Of a stretch of DNA of 64,000 nt, positions 53,801-64,000 are shown piece after piece (the first letter of the stretch is position 1; each line of letters starts with the position of its first letter). Source of the stretch: Lineus longissimus (taxonomy: Eukaryota > Nemertea > Pilidiophora > Heteronemertea > Lineidae). Position numbers and translations under genes: made by a program. The notes under the pieces are model-generated. The model was not told the origin of the DNA and made no database searches. It saw only the letters and a program-made list of their open reading frames with translations. The DNA lies in the NCBI RefSeq assembly GCF_910592395.1, contig NC_088314.1, forward strand, positions 19,676,070 through 19,740,069. Reading direction: 5' to 3'.

Positions 53801-56800
53801 CGTACCACGCATTCTTCCTCGCCAGATTCTGGACGTTCTTCAACTGCTTCAAGGTTTGTGGTGTCTGAAAGATGAGAAACACAGGAACATGAATAGTTCT
53901 GTAGCAAAGTAACTAACCCCCTCCCCCGCCCCATGAAATTTCGAAGATGAGAGTCGAGGCAGAGGAGTCTCTCCACAGTGCCTTCATGACCACAATCCAC
54001 CACATGACATTGCCAGGATCGAGGCCGATAGAAAAAATCAGTGTGCGTGCACACAATACAAAGATGGCGCCCGTCTGAAAATGAGGAAGACATTTTTGAT
54101 GATACCGACCTTTTGTAAGAAATCCTTCATCATCATCTTGGATTCGACCTCCTGTTTCTCCTGAAGATCAGCCAGCAGTGCGACGAAGAGCGCATCATCA
54201 TCAACAGCGTCACCTTTAGCTTTCAGCTGCGATAAACGACTCGCGAGCTGGTACATGATAGCCTCCTGAAACGAATTTGAATTTTTGGCGTCATTTGAGA
54301 TCTTTGGCAAGTCACTTTACTTTTGATTAACAAAACTCATGTAACACTTAATACTTGAGCAAAGTCTTGGAAAAAGAAATTGTACTCATCCGAATTATAA
54401 ATCTAGTGTATTCAACTTCTGGAGCTGAACTTGGGTAAGCACTTTACCCTACGCCTTGAGGCTGATGCCCCGTGTGACCTGAACACATAACCACTTCTTC
54501 AGCCGCGTCATTTTTCTTACCTGTAGTATTTCCATCTGTTCCTTGGGCTGTATGGCCCCGTCCTCCCGCCATTGCTGACGGAATGCCGCCAACTCCACTA
54601 TCTTCTCCTGGCGAATCTGTTCCGAGGCGTGACACAAGTCAGCAAACATCTTCTTATTGTGACCTTCGTGCATCAACTGAAACAAGAAAATCCAACATAA
54701 AATATCACTGGCTTTAAAAGAACAAGTCGGCACAAAATCTATACTCTGTGTGACAAGGGGCTGTCCAGACTCCATGGAAACGCCCCTGCTCTGATGAGCT
54801 AAAGCATCATCCAATAGAATATCTGCATCAGGATTTCAAGAAGTGCAGAATGACGTAGATTCACGCCCTATTGCGTCACAAGAACTGATTTTAACCCTTT
54901 GCCTACCTGAACAAGAACATCTCGTTCCTCGTTATGCTTGCGTTCCATCTCGGCGATGACCGCCTCCTGCATGGCGACCAGGTCGTTCTCATCTTCGGGC
55001 AGCGCGACCTCCGTGATCGCAGCAAGTTTCCCCTTCCTGTCCTTCATCTCTTGGAGCTTCTTGGCGAGGCGGTCGCGAGCCAGCTGCTCTTGTCTGCGAC
55101 GGCTGTCTAACATACTGGAAGATAGGAACATGTTCAGAACAGGGTTCCAGCCAGACCTTTTATGCACATGCTCAGGTTGTGGCACTGATTGAGCAGCTCA
55201 TCTGAGTTCTACTGAAAGATTTCAGGGTAGTCCGGGGTTGAAGTGTGAAGTCAGATGACAACTTCTTCCATTAATGATATCAGATAATAACTTACTCTTC
55301 AAGGAGGCCTAACTACAAACTGATCTGCTCAGGGATATGGGTATGAAACAGATCGTGAGATTGATGGAATTTCTAAATATCTCAACCTACTCTTTTTCTT
55401 GCTCTCCCAGGCTGAGAACTAAAGCTGCAGCATCAAACTTGTCTTCCTGTAAAGCCTTCCTCTGCTCGAGACGGAGCTTGGTGAGATACGCTTGGCGCGA
55501 CTTCTCATCGGCAAGGCTATCGTCAAAACCTTGTAGGCTGCGCAAGAGGGCGGCTTTTTCCTGGAAAAATTCGACAGTCACATTTAAAATTTCAAAGATG
55601 CATATCATCACAGATCCGGTGAAATGATGCAACCTGACTCGGTGAATCAAATATCGGCTATTTCTTCCAGGCATTTAGGAAATTTGGAACACTTTTTCAT
55701 TCTATAATCTGCCTCTTGTATTCAAATATCAAAACTGAATCTGCTTACGTCGTCCAACCTGGTCTCCAGGTCGAGTAAGATATTCCGTCGTTTCTGCTTG
55801 GACTCGGCTTCCTCAGTTGCGATATCCTGCTGCTCCAGTCGATCACAGTCAGCATCGGACAGACCTGAAACAGACAATCCAGCCAAATATCTTATTCGTG
55901 CCTCTTTATTGTTTTTACCAATAGATTTTTTTTAAAGTCAAATTTTCCCAAAAAATATTTTTTATAGAAATCCGAAATTTCCAAAATAATTCTTTAAAAA
56001 AATTTAAATTTTTTTTACAGTTCCAAAATGTTCAGATTTTTCTAATTAGAAAGTATTGTTGCAATTTTCATTTTCACAAATTGAAGTTATTGGCAAAATA
56101 TTTGGTAGTTTATGGTATCAAAATCCATATCAAGAAATCAACATGACCAACCTTGTTCTTTCCTGAACTTTCTCTTCTCGAGCCTTTCTTTCATCTTGCG
56201 TTCCTGCTCCGCCTTGCTGTCGCCTAGCAACCGTTCTAATGCTTCCTTATCCTTGAGGTAATCACCCATCATGGCCGCCACCTCATCCATTCGGCCCTCC
56301 TTCCGTAACTGACGCTCTTTCAGTTTAAATTCCAACAGCTTTTGCTGTCTCTCCTTCTCTGACAGCCTCTTCCAATTTGATTCGCCGAGCTTGAGAAAAC
56401 GAAGGCGAAAACATTAGCTGACATGATAATTTATCATCCATTGGTTTTGGAGCCTTTAAAGACACTGTGATAAATGACAACAACGGATATTTCCGTCATT
56501 CATGTTGTTAGGATCTTCGACACGACGGATGAAATTATCTTCAATGGTAACATGAACAAGGAGTACTTACCTGTTGAATCAGAGCTTCCATCAGCAGTTT
56601 ATCCCTCAATGCGTCATACTTTCCTTCTAGCGCCGACATCAATTCCTTCTCTCCAGCTTTTTTCCCCTCCTCGGGACTGAAGAGTGCCACAGCAACATTC
56701 TCAATGCGAGCAATCTTCATGTCTTGGACGATCGTTTTCTGGAGTTCGATCATCTCGTCAGTGCTCTGGAATATTGAAAAACAGATTGTCGTGTTCCATT

Positions 56801-59800
56801 TCACTGCACCAATAGGTATATTTACATACCAAAATAACCTGTAATAAATAGTGTAGTGTGGCAATGTCAACCAAAATCTTATCCCCATATTGCCTAAGGA
56901 CATGAATTGATGTTTAAATGGCTTCATTGCATAGACCTGTACCGAAAGATCAAAGGAAGTGACTGACCATGTCTAATATTTTGTTCATGACGTTCTCCAT
57001 GTCCTCTTCCTGTTTCTCCTGGAGGTCGGCCATCAGCGAGATGAGGACTGCCTCAATGCTGGCATCCTCTCCTGGTCGTGACAACGTGATCTTACGGCCT
57101 GCTCTCTTCACTGCCGTGCCCTGCATCAGCAGGTCGTGTTGGTCTTTGGTTTTGTCTGAAAGAAGGAATCAAGTATCAGGAAAAGATTAACGTTTTCATC
57201 ACATGACATCAAACAAATCTTTGGAGCAGCTACAAAACCGTGAATTTTCAAAAATATCACCGATGTTTATTTTACCATAGACCGGCTGGTACTTTCGAAA
57301 CTGTACGGAGATTTCACTTGGTCAGAGTTGAGGTAACGTTATTTGAAAGTTATGTCACATCACATGGCCGTGGCAGTTTTTGGTTGTTGTGATGAGAACA
57401 CAACGTTTGAGATGAAATGTTAGGCAAAATGAGAATCAGAATGTTATATTTTGAATCTGATACATGCACATCACTGATCCATGTTTTATCTGGTTCATTT
57501 TAAGATTCTTACCGATGGGCATGTGTACACGCTGCTCCTTCAGCTCCATGAGTCTGTCTTGTCTCTCCATCGGCGAACTGACCATCGCCCAGTTCTCGAC
57601 CTCGCCATGTTTGATGTCGTCGAGGAAGAGAGAGAACTGCTCACGCTCTTTCAGTTGCTTCTTCTCAACCAGGGCGAGGGCGCCATCCTAAACAACACAT
57701 GAAATGAATTAAGCGCTGTGCAAACAAGCCTGCGATAATAATCGCTGCAATGTGCGACAAAACAATCTCTCATCTGGGCATAAAATCGGGAATCAGATTT
57801 GAAAGAGAGAAATTTGATTCTTCTGAGACTCTGCCAACATGATTACGAAGTCACAGCTGACTGTATCTCTACCGATGATACTACTGTCAATTCTTCCAAT
57901 GAAATTACCTGGAAGGCATCCCTGTCGCCGTTGGTTATGATAATATTCCTATCATCGTCCTTGACCTTCTGCGACCTCTTATTGCGCAACATCTCCAGCC
58001 TCTGTTTGGCCAGCATTTCCTGTCGCTGGCGATCGTTTTTGAGACGGGCGTTATTTTCTGCCTCCTGTCGCTCCGACAAGCCGATCAACATGGCTGCCGC
58101 ATTGAAATTGTCCTCCTGGGAGGCCTTCCTGCGCTCCAACTTGAGCCTCATCAGTTCGCGTTGTCTCTCACGCTCGCCGAGAACATGATTATCAAAACCT
58201 GAAAGAAAACCAGAGTTCTACAGAGAGCTAAGACATAGATCCTTCCATTTCTACAGAGAGCTAAGATATAGATCCTTCCATTTCTACAGAGAGCTAAGAC
58301 ATAGATCCTTCCATTTCTACAGAGAGCTAAGACATAGATCCTTCTGTTTCTACAGAGAGCCAAGATATAGATCCTTCCATTTCTACAGAGAGCTAAGACA
58401 TAGATCCTTCCATTTCTACAGAGAGCTAAGACATAGATCCTTCTGTTTCTACAGAGAGCCAAGATATAGATCCTTCCATTTCTACAGAGAGCTAAGACAT
58501 AGATCCTTCCATTTCTACAGAGAGCTAAGACATAGATCCTTCTGTTTCTACAGAGAGCCAAGATATAGATCCTTCCATTTCTACAGAGAGCTAAGACATA
58601 GATCCTTCCATTTCTACTTTCCAATTAATTGCTATTTTGGAGAAGAAAAAACAGCTATCCTCCAAAAATCCTGCTTGTCTCATCCAGACTTGTATCGATT
58701 ATATGATTAAGGAAGTTTCAAGGTAGTCAGAGGTGGGAAGGCACAGTGAAGTTGTCGAACTGATAATCTAAATATTGTTACTGACCTTTGAGCTTGGCCA
58801 TCAGTGCATTTCTCTCCTCCTCATATCTCTTCTCAAGATCAACCAATGAACTCTGACTCTCTTCATCCTCTTCATCGATCCCCTCGTCATCAGAATCTGG
58901 ATCCAGACCTACAAACAAACGAGGCATCATACATTGAATAAGCAGCCAGACGCTGTTGAATTAGAATCATAATAGTGCATGACGTGCTGTGCACGGCACC
59001 CGCACGTGACGGAAAATGTCTCATGACATGCTGCGTACGTCATCAACAGAAAAAGGGCCAAGTTGACACTGCAGCCTATGGAACAGATGTGTATTTTGAA
59101 ACTCTCCTACCTTCTGCGATCCTTTTCTTCCTCCTGGCAAGTTTTTCGCGTAGTTTCCTCTCGTAGTCTGCGCGGCTGTCGCCCATCAATTTACGCAGAT
59201 TTTCGTCCATCGCTTGGTTGTCTCCGAGCAGACGTGACAACTCATCCCACTTTCCTGGAGCGAAATGAAAACACGTCAATCAATCAATCAATACTGCTTC
59301 CTCTCAATTCCCTGCTTCATCTCCTTTTCTATTAGGGCTATGCTTCTTTTGGACGGCCCCAATTGCATCAGGACAAATCTTGTCATATTTTGCACTTACC
59401 TTCTCTAGCCAGCCTCTTCTGCTCCAGTTTCAGCATCATAAGTCTGCGCTGCTTCTCTTTCTCACTCAGGCGGTTCCAGTCAGCCTCTCCCATCTGCTTC
59501 ATCAGCAGTTCCATCAGCAGCTTGTCGCGCATCGCATCGTACTTGTCATCCAGGGCCTAGAATAGAGTGGCGGAAACCGAGTTAAAAGCATAGTTCAGTG
59601 TCCCCTAGGGGAGCTCTGTTGATATCGTAAGTAAACAAATTGACTGATGTCATTCAGGTTTCCATTCAAACGCTTATTTTCCAATGGAATCACGATTATT
59701 TGCGAAATCCACCTACAATTTTGAGGTTCACCATACCTTGATGAGCTCATCGTCTTGTGCGACTCCCTCATAATGAGACAAGACCATCATGGCACACTCT

Positions 59801-62800
59801 GACGCCTCTGTCTTCCTCAGCTGGGCTTCTTCCGACCGTGACTCCATCAGCTCTTCCGGACTCTGAAACAAGTCGGAAATAAAATATTTAGAACGAGATG
59901 TCCAACCTTGTACCCAGGAGCCTTTCAGATTCAAAACGAATGGTTCATTTCGTTCAACCATAAACAGCTACCGGTACGTTCCTTTGGGTTATTTTCATTT
60001 TATTTCGACCACCTGACCAGAACTTTTTGAAACCTCTTCCCGTTAACCATGAAGGAATAAAAAACATTTGGCCTAATATTGGAGCCAAACACCAAACTGG
60101 TGCTGTATCGGCACAACGAACGCTCACAAAAGCGAATACCTCCCATCTTGTCGTCTATTATCTCACCATTTTTCCAATTTTCTGGAGGAGCAGCGCCATC
60201 TGTTTGTCCTGCTCATCCTGGAGATCGGTCAGCAGGTAGACGGTGATCTCCTCCAGGGAGATCTGCCGGCCCATCCGCGCCTTCATCACTTCTTGTTTAC
60301 TGATCAAACGGATCGCGGCTGCCTCTTCAAGAATCGTGATATTTTCATCCTGATGACCTGAAAAAGAGGGCCACATAAAAGAATCAGTGTTCATACTTTT
60401 CCCCAAAACTTAGTGGTCAGTCGATTTTACTTTTTCTCTCAAGATATCGTACTTGGTGCTAATTCTAGGGATATTTAGACTGGAGTGGCACCATGCTGTT
60501 ACCAGAGACATTACTGTGCCCTACACGAAAATGAAACATATCAGTGAAAACTTACTGAGTTTCGTCAGATTCAAATTCCGCTTCTTAACTTGTAACTCAA
60601 CCAGGCGTTTCTGCCTCTCCTCAACCGGCATGACCTTTGCAACCTCTACGACCTCCATGAGGCTAGCGTCGTGTAGGATGCCCAGCATCAGTTCGCGTTC
60701 ATCCATATGCTTCTTCTGGGCCTCGATGATGACCAGCTCCATCCACGCGAGGTAGTCCTCTGAAAATCAGATAGGCAAGAAGTGATAGTCTGACAGGCAT
60801 AACATGATAAACAACATCATCCTCATCATAATCATCATCAAAACTGACATCGTAACCCCATGGGATTCTTGGCTGAGGTATCGAGTCCACAATAGACCTC
60901 TGTCCAGCTATGCCGGATCATTTACTTGCCCTGGCATAGACACTTACATAAAAGGGACCATAGCTCATTGTCTCATCTGACAGACCTGCATTAACTCATC
61001 CCATATTGAGCATCAATCTTGTTGTGAACAGCAAGGTGTTTTAGTTCCTTGAAAGCCATGCCAGTTCATCCAGAAATACATTTGTGGGTTCTCTCTGGGA
61101 TTGAACCTGGGCCCTATAGCATGGTAGCCAGCAGTGTTAACCACTAGGCTTGTATCTCCTCTCAACATGATAGGTGAATGTAAAGTTGCTTGATTTAGTA
61201 CCAGCATCATGTTATAGGGATACGAATGCAATGCTCTCCAAAAGTGATGTAGACTTTCCATTCGACAGCTTCCATTATTTTCCTTACCCTGTGGTGGAAA
61301 TGAGGGATCGTCATACTGTTTCTCATATGGTTTCCCAGCATTCTCTCGACTACGAACGTGGTCATCACGGAGTTTGGCCAGCTGGTACTGTCGGCGTTCA
61401 TCAGTCTTGGACCTGAAAAAAGATTCGAAGAAATATTATTCTGTAACCATGGAGACATAGTTGTGGCAAGATTACAAGGGCAATGCAGAGGTGTAGTGAT
61501 TAGAAATCGAAACTTACCGTTTATCGTTTATGTCGAGGATTCTCTCCAACAGTCCGACAGAGAGTGCCGCCTGTTCGAAGTCTTCCTCGTGTTCTGCCTG
61601 GCGCCATTCCAGCTGCAGACGGATGAGGATGACTTCCTGTTCTGGCACGCTCAAGTGCATGGCCTCCGGTGAACGCAGCCAGCGGATGATGTAGTCTTGC
61701 TCCATGTCGTAGCGGATCTGGAGATCACCGAGGTGGTTGAGGGACCGCATCTCATCATCTGGAACCTCATCTGTGACAAGTACAACATGAACAAAAGTTT
61801 GTTACTGGTTTTATGGCATATATTAATATTAGTCAAAAAAAAAGTTTCACCCCTTTCCCAAATTTCATAATCAGCAATATCAAAAATATTCGTGGATCTT
61901 GGTTATTCATGAAAAGAAAATGAAAATTTGACAGTCTACAGTATTTTTACCTTGTGTTTTCCAGTTCATTGTCTGACCAATCATTGCCATCTTCTGTTCC
62001 TGATCGACCAGCACTGCTTTCCGCCTCTCACACTCATGACGATTCTCGCCGATCAGGGAGTAAACCGTAGGAAGTGTCTGAAGGAGAATTAGGTATCTTG
62101 TAAAATGCTGTGGCAAAATCAACCCGTTATACATGTACGACAAGTGAAATTGGCTGTCAATTTACCACTTTTAAGAAATCACCAACATAAAACGAACTTT
62201 TAACCTGCTAGTGCATCACAACATACCTTAGCAGACGACCCCATTAGCCGCCCCATATCCTCATATTTTCCCTCCTGGTGCAGACGTCTGTCCTCCATCT
62301 TCTTCTTCACAATCAGACGCATTTTCTCTTCAATGGAATAACTAGATGGAAAAAAATGATATCATAAGCCAAAAGAATTGAAATCAAATTCTCATAAATA
62401 TGGCGTAACCTCCAGCCAAAATAGTCCACTTCACTTACACCCTCCTATCGGTACTAAGTAATATGTGACCCGTCACAGCAAAAGCAGGCGCTTGTCGCTC
62501 TGTGCTTGGCAGGTTGAGACGGACTGTTTGTTCATTTCTCTATTGTCTGCCTATTGTGAAATATGAGCACATCAATTTCTTCCATTATCTCCTGGTGTCA
62601 TTTAGGCTCATCTTATGTGCGACATGCGCCTGGTTTTGCTGTGATGGGTCACATATTTTCTAAAAAGTGCAGTTTCGAGCTGTTTTCTGAATGTTTGGGA
62701 CATGGTGCCGTAGGACTTGAATCCCAGCGTGATCACAGATAGTAATGTTTCACAGCCCTGGGCAGCCGATGTCATAGTTGACAGGCTTTAGTTGACACTG

Positions 62801-64000
62801 TGAAAGAACTATTACTCTTCAGGATTAGTTAAGCCTACCTAGGGATAATCTAATGTTGGTCAACACCACTATCTTTTGGTATTTGTAATCTGGTCAGATT
62901 CCTGAGTTCAACTGAGTACCTTGGCAATAACGATATGAAAAACTGTTTATAGCAAAGAAATTGTCCATCCTCACCTCTCCCAGACCTCGAGCCCCTTCTC
63001 CTTCCTCAGAGCATGGACGTACAACTTCTCTCTCAGCGCGTCGTACTTGTTGTCCAAGGCCACCATGTACATCTTCTCCTCTTCCGAACATTCAAACGAG
63101 CCGAGGACGAGAGAGGCGATATTATCGACAAACTCTTCAGTGGTTGCTCGAGCCTCTTCAGCTCTCAAGTGATGCAGTTCCTTCGGGATCTAAAATAACA
63201 TAAAATATCCAAATAACAGATATCAGATCGATGAAAGACATTTGTGGATTCAGCTAGGCTATGGTGGATTCCATTATAGCCTTGCGATTGGTGCGGATTT
63301 CCTCATTACTGAAGTTAAGGAAGCTAGTCAGTGGATGGGTGGCATGATTCAAGGTTTTTCATGACAGATATGGTCCCATCAAAAACAAGTCATCAGAAAA
63401 TGCTTATCAAATGATTCATCAGTGCCCGAGAGTTATTTCCAATAAATGGTTATGTGGTTAGGTTCCATTCCTTGCAAACAGATATGGCTGTCCCAAGTCC
63501 ATAAAAGGTAATCTGGCAGTTTCTTTACCATGTTTGACATCTCATAGACCGTGTGTTCGAACTCCTGCTCCTGCTTCTGCTGCAGGTCTGCGAGGACGGC
63601 CGCATTCACAGCGTCATCACTCGTCCCCAGGCCCCTCGTGACCATCTCAAGACGCATCTCCTCGTAGTACATGCAAACGCCTACAGTAAAAGAAAGAAAT
63701 TAATCAATCAAAGATTTAGGGGTGCAGTCTGACCCAAAAGGAGACCAACTCCAACATTTCTTGACTATGATATGTCACCCGTCACAGCAAAACCAGGAGA
63801 AAGTTGCTCTGAGCTTGCTTGGTAGAGACGGACAGGTTTTCATTTCAACCTACTATTGACAACACAGGTTCAAATACAACTTCGAGTTCAACTCATGTGG
63901 AAGTTGGAGACTGGCTATTTCCCACCTTTCTCATATCAACTCATTCCACATGAAAAGCCTGGACAGTATCCCTCTCACCTTCCTGTATGACCCTACGATG
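47253..64000 (-). CDS. Giant modular coiled-coil protein, 38 exons, 5' partial
   Basis: Exons from 5' to 3': 63979-64000 (cut), 63529-63680, 62975-63189, 62227-62341, 61951-62077, 61518-61770, 61288-61412, 60556-60759, 60167-60357, 59737-59862, 59400-59556, 59111-59254, 58786-58908, 57909-58198, 57513-57687, 56968-57155, 56571-56765, 56152-56389, 55749-55864, 55391-55560, 54907-55114, 54521-54676, 54110-54265, 53676-53864, 53083-53245, 52535-52713, 52146-52366, 51853-52028, 51452-51591, 51039-51231, 50690-50832, 50070-50262, 49533-49804, 49124-49258, 48801-48938, 48467-48571, 47885-48112, 47253-47408. Phases agree; total 6477 nt, 2158 residues. The protein is Glu/Lys/Arg/Gln/Leu-rich, almost wholly helical coiled coil, with no enzyme domain, signal peptide or membrane segment. 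It is a repeat of about 400-470 residues. I do not recognise a named family; automated annotation would probably say trichohyalin-like. A structural, cytoskeletal or ciliary scaffold role is a guess. Confidence 0.88.
47565..47790 (+). mobile_element. tRNA-derived SINE, family with GAACCGGCATGGC body
   Basis: CATAGCCGAGTGGTTAACAC (A-box) and TTCGGTTCGATCCCGAGG (B-box) form a tRNA-like head. It is followed by TACTTCTGGATGAACCGGCA and CAAGGAACTAAA. The same family lies antisense at 60890-61165. Intronic. Confidence 0.75.
50905..50970 (-). mobile_element. tRNA-like SINE fragment, antisense
   Basis: The minus strand reads GATGGCCTGGTGGTTAAGGT (A-box-like). Short fragment in an intron of the coiled-coil gene. 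Confidence 0.35.
51039..54265 (-). CDS. Coiled-coil gene, module IV
   Basis: Eight exons, 54110-54265 to 51039-51231. Landmarks: LLADLQEKQEVESKMMM; YENVAVVVLQSEAGSQAG; KKYDALRDKILMEV; WNQLSEKERQARLIKLKMEE; LLGDTKEQQRKKLEERLARR; NILEQLEYHLEDEKAALLAG; RQRALAKERLAARKQKK; EVDKKHKQERDTMVEIMN; and QRKNLAKSRVEQFKLL. The exon at 52535-52713 ends at a GC rather than a GT donor. Confidence 0.88.
53335..53410 (+). mobile_element. tRNA-like SINE fragment
   Basis: TTGCCTGGCTTGGGAGTCGA and CACCTGGGTTCAATTCCCAG (B-box) look tRNA-derived, but there is no proper cloverleaf. Intron of the coiled-coil gene. Confidence 0.4.
53483..53573. repeat. 46-bp direct duplication
   Basis: GGCATAAAAGGCAA.AGCCTG...GGTAGCATTGAAGGC starts at 53483 and 53529. 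Confidence 0.75.
54521..57155 (-). CDS. Coiled-coil gene, module III
   Basis: Seven exons, 56968-57155 to 54521-54676. Landmarks: LMADLQEKQEEDMENVM; ARIENVAVALFSPEEGKK; EGKYDALRDKLLMEALIQQ; WKRLSEKERQQKLLEFKLKE; RQLRKEGRMDEVAAMMG; LLGDSKAEQERKMKERLEKR; NILLDLETRLDD; LTKLRLEQRKALQEDKFDAA; RRRQEQLARDRLAKKLQEM; AEMERKHNEERDVLVQ; and RQEKIVELAAFRQQW. It is the clearest reference copy of the module. Confidence 0.9.
57513..60357 (-). CDS. Coiled-coil gene, module II
   Basis: Seven exons, 60167-60357 to 57513-57687. Landmarks: YLLTDLQDEQDKQMALLL; SPEELMESRSEEAQ; DDKYDAMRDKLLMELL; WNRLSEKEKQRRLMMLKLEQ; LMGDSRADYERKLREKLARR; LVDLEKRYEEERNALMAKL; RQRELMRLKLERRKASQED with NFNAAAMLIGL; AKQRLEMLRNKR; and MERQDRLMELKEQR. 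The intron inside the KYDALRDK block lies about 20 residues earlier than in module III. Confidence 0.88.
58216..58617. repeat. 33-bp array with 99-bp higher-order unit
   Basis: Twelve units of TTCTACAGAGAGCTAAGACA/TAGATCCTTCCAT. Variants follow the order A (GACAT..CCATT), B (GACAT..CTGTT), C (GCCAAGATAT..CCATT), repeated three times, plus A. It starts 16 bp from the acceptor of coiled-coil exon 57909-58198. Confidence 0.93.
60556..64000 (-). CDS. Coiled-coil gene, module I (first visible)
   Basis: Exons 63979-64000 to 60556-60759. Landmarks in order: AAVLADLQQKQEQEFEH; then NKYDALREKLYVHALRKEK and VWER; EEKMRLIVKKKMEDRRLHQ with EGKYEDMGRLMG; LIGENRHECERRKAVLVDQ; LIRLQLEWRQAEHEEDFEQ with AALSVGLLERI; QYQLAKLRDDHVRSR; and IIEAQKKHMDERELMLGIL then VEERQKRLVELQVKKRN. 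It is the most diverged of the four copies and has an extra SLNHLGDLQIRYDMEQ segment. Confidence 0.85.
60890..61165 (-). mobile_element. tRNA-derived SINE, same family as 47565
   Basis: The minus strand reads CCTAGTGGTTAACACTGCTG, CCAGGTTCAATCCCAGAG and TTTCTGGATGAACTGGCATG, matching 47565-47790. It lies between coiled-coil exons 61288 and 60759. Confidence 0.75.
62464..62653. mobile_element. MITE-like element (TGTGACCCGTCACAGC)
   Basis: TGTGACCCGTCACAGCAAAA at the left and TTTTGCTGTGATGGGTCACA at the right are inverted repeats; flanks are AT. A partial copy lies at 63771-63880. Confidence 0.75.
62752..62940 (+). repeat. Dispersed repeat (CAGCCCTGGGCAGCCG), copy 2
   Basis: Same order of blocks as 7160-7400, with a single TCATAGTTGACAGGC in place of the microsatellite. 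It lies in an intron of the coiled-coil gene. Confidence 0.75.
63771..63880. mobile_element. MITE-like element, partial copy
   Basis: TGTCACCCGTCACAGCAAAA and GGTAGAGACGGAC match the left part of 62464-62653. Right end missing. Confidence 0.6.

Noticed and set aside
58151-58624. Minus-strand frame of 157 codons repeating NGRIYVLALCR
   Set aside because: Repeat artefact of the 33-bp array; it enters exon 57909-58198 in the wrong frame.

Overview
This is eukaryotic (metazoan) genomic DNA, not bacterial. Coding sequence lies in short exons with GT..AG borders and matching phases, introns reach about 12 kb, and the non-coding part is full of tRNA-derived SINEs, palindromic MITE-like elements, minisatellites and one degraded non-LTR retrotransposon. 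The repeat style and gene content suggest a marine invertebrate (lophotrochozoan or non-vertebrate deuterostome). I cannot fix the phylum from the sequence.

Layout. (1) 277-26898, plus strand: an ADP-ribosylglycohydrolase (DraG/ARH family) gene, nine exons visible, 5' end outside the window, 472 residues in one continuous frame with both metal-binding motifs intact. Introns 1 and 4 (11.8 and 9.6 kb) hold most of the repeats in the left half. (2) 26899-32083: 3' UTR and intergenic DNA with three hairpin elements. (3) 32084-39527, plus strand: a complete six-exon glycolipid transfer protein (GLTP) gene, 216 residues, with all five ligand-contact residues conserved. Intron 1 carries an antisense CR1-like LINE remnant, a 560-bp palindrome, and a 33-bp minisatellite made of copies of exon 1's own 3' edge and splice donor. 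(4) 40820-43372, minus strand: a three-exon calmodulin-like protein, 146 residues, four canonical EF-hands, convergent with GLTP. (5) 43373-47252: intergenic tandem arrays. (6) 47253-64000, minus strand: 38 exons of a very large Glu/Lys/Arg-rich coiled-coil protein (2158 residues visible, 5' end outside the window), built from four tandem copies of a seven- to eight-exon module plus a fifth partial copy and a unique C-terminal tail.

The four genes do not form an obvious pathway. Their proximity looks like ordinary animal gene order. The points that most deserve a second look are the amplified splice-donor array in GLTP, the multi-exon modular duplication of the coiled-coil gene, a 72-bp array that appears to derive from the tail of a LINE reverse transcriptase, and the several palindromic element families.

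Exon limits were read by eye from splice consensus and phase. For every gene the exon lengths sum to a whole number of codons with no internal stop, which is the main support for the models. Family names rest on recognised motifs, not on a database search.
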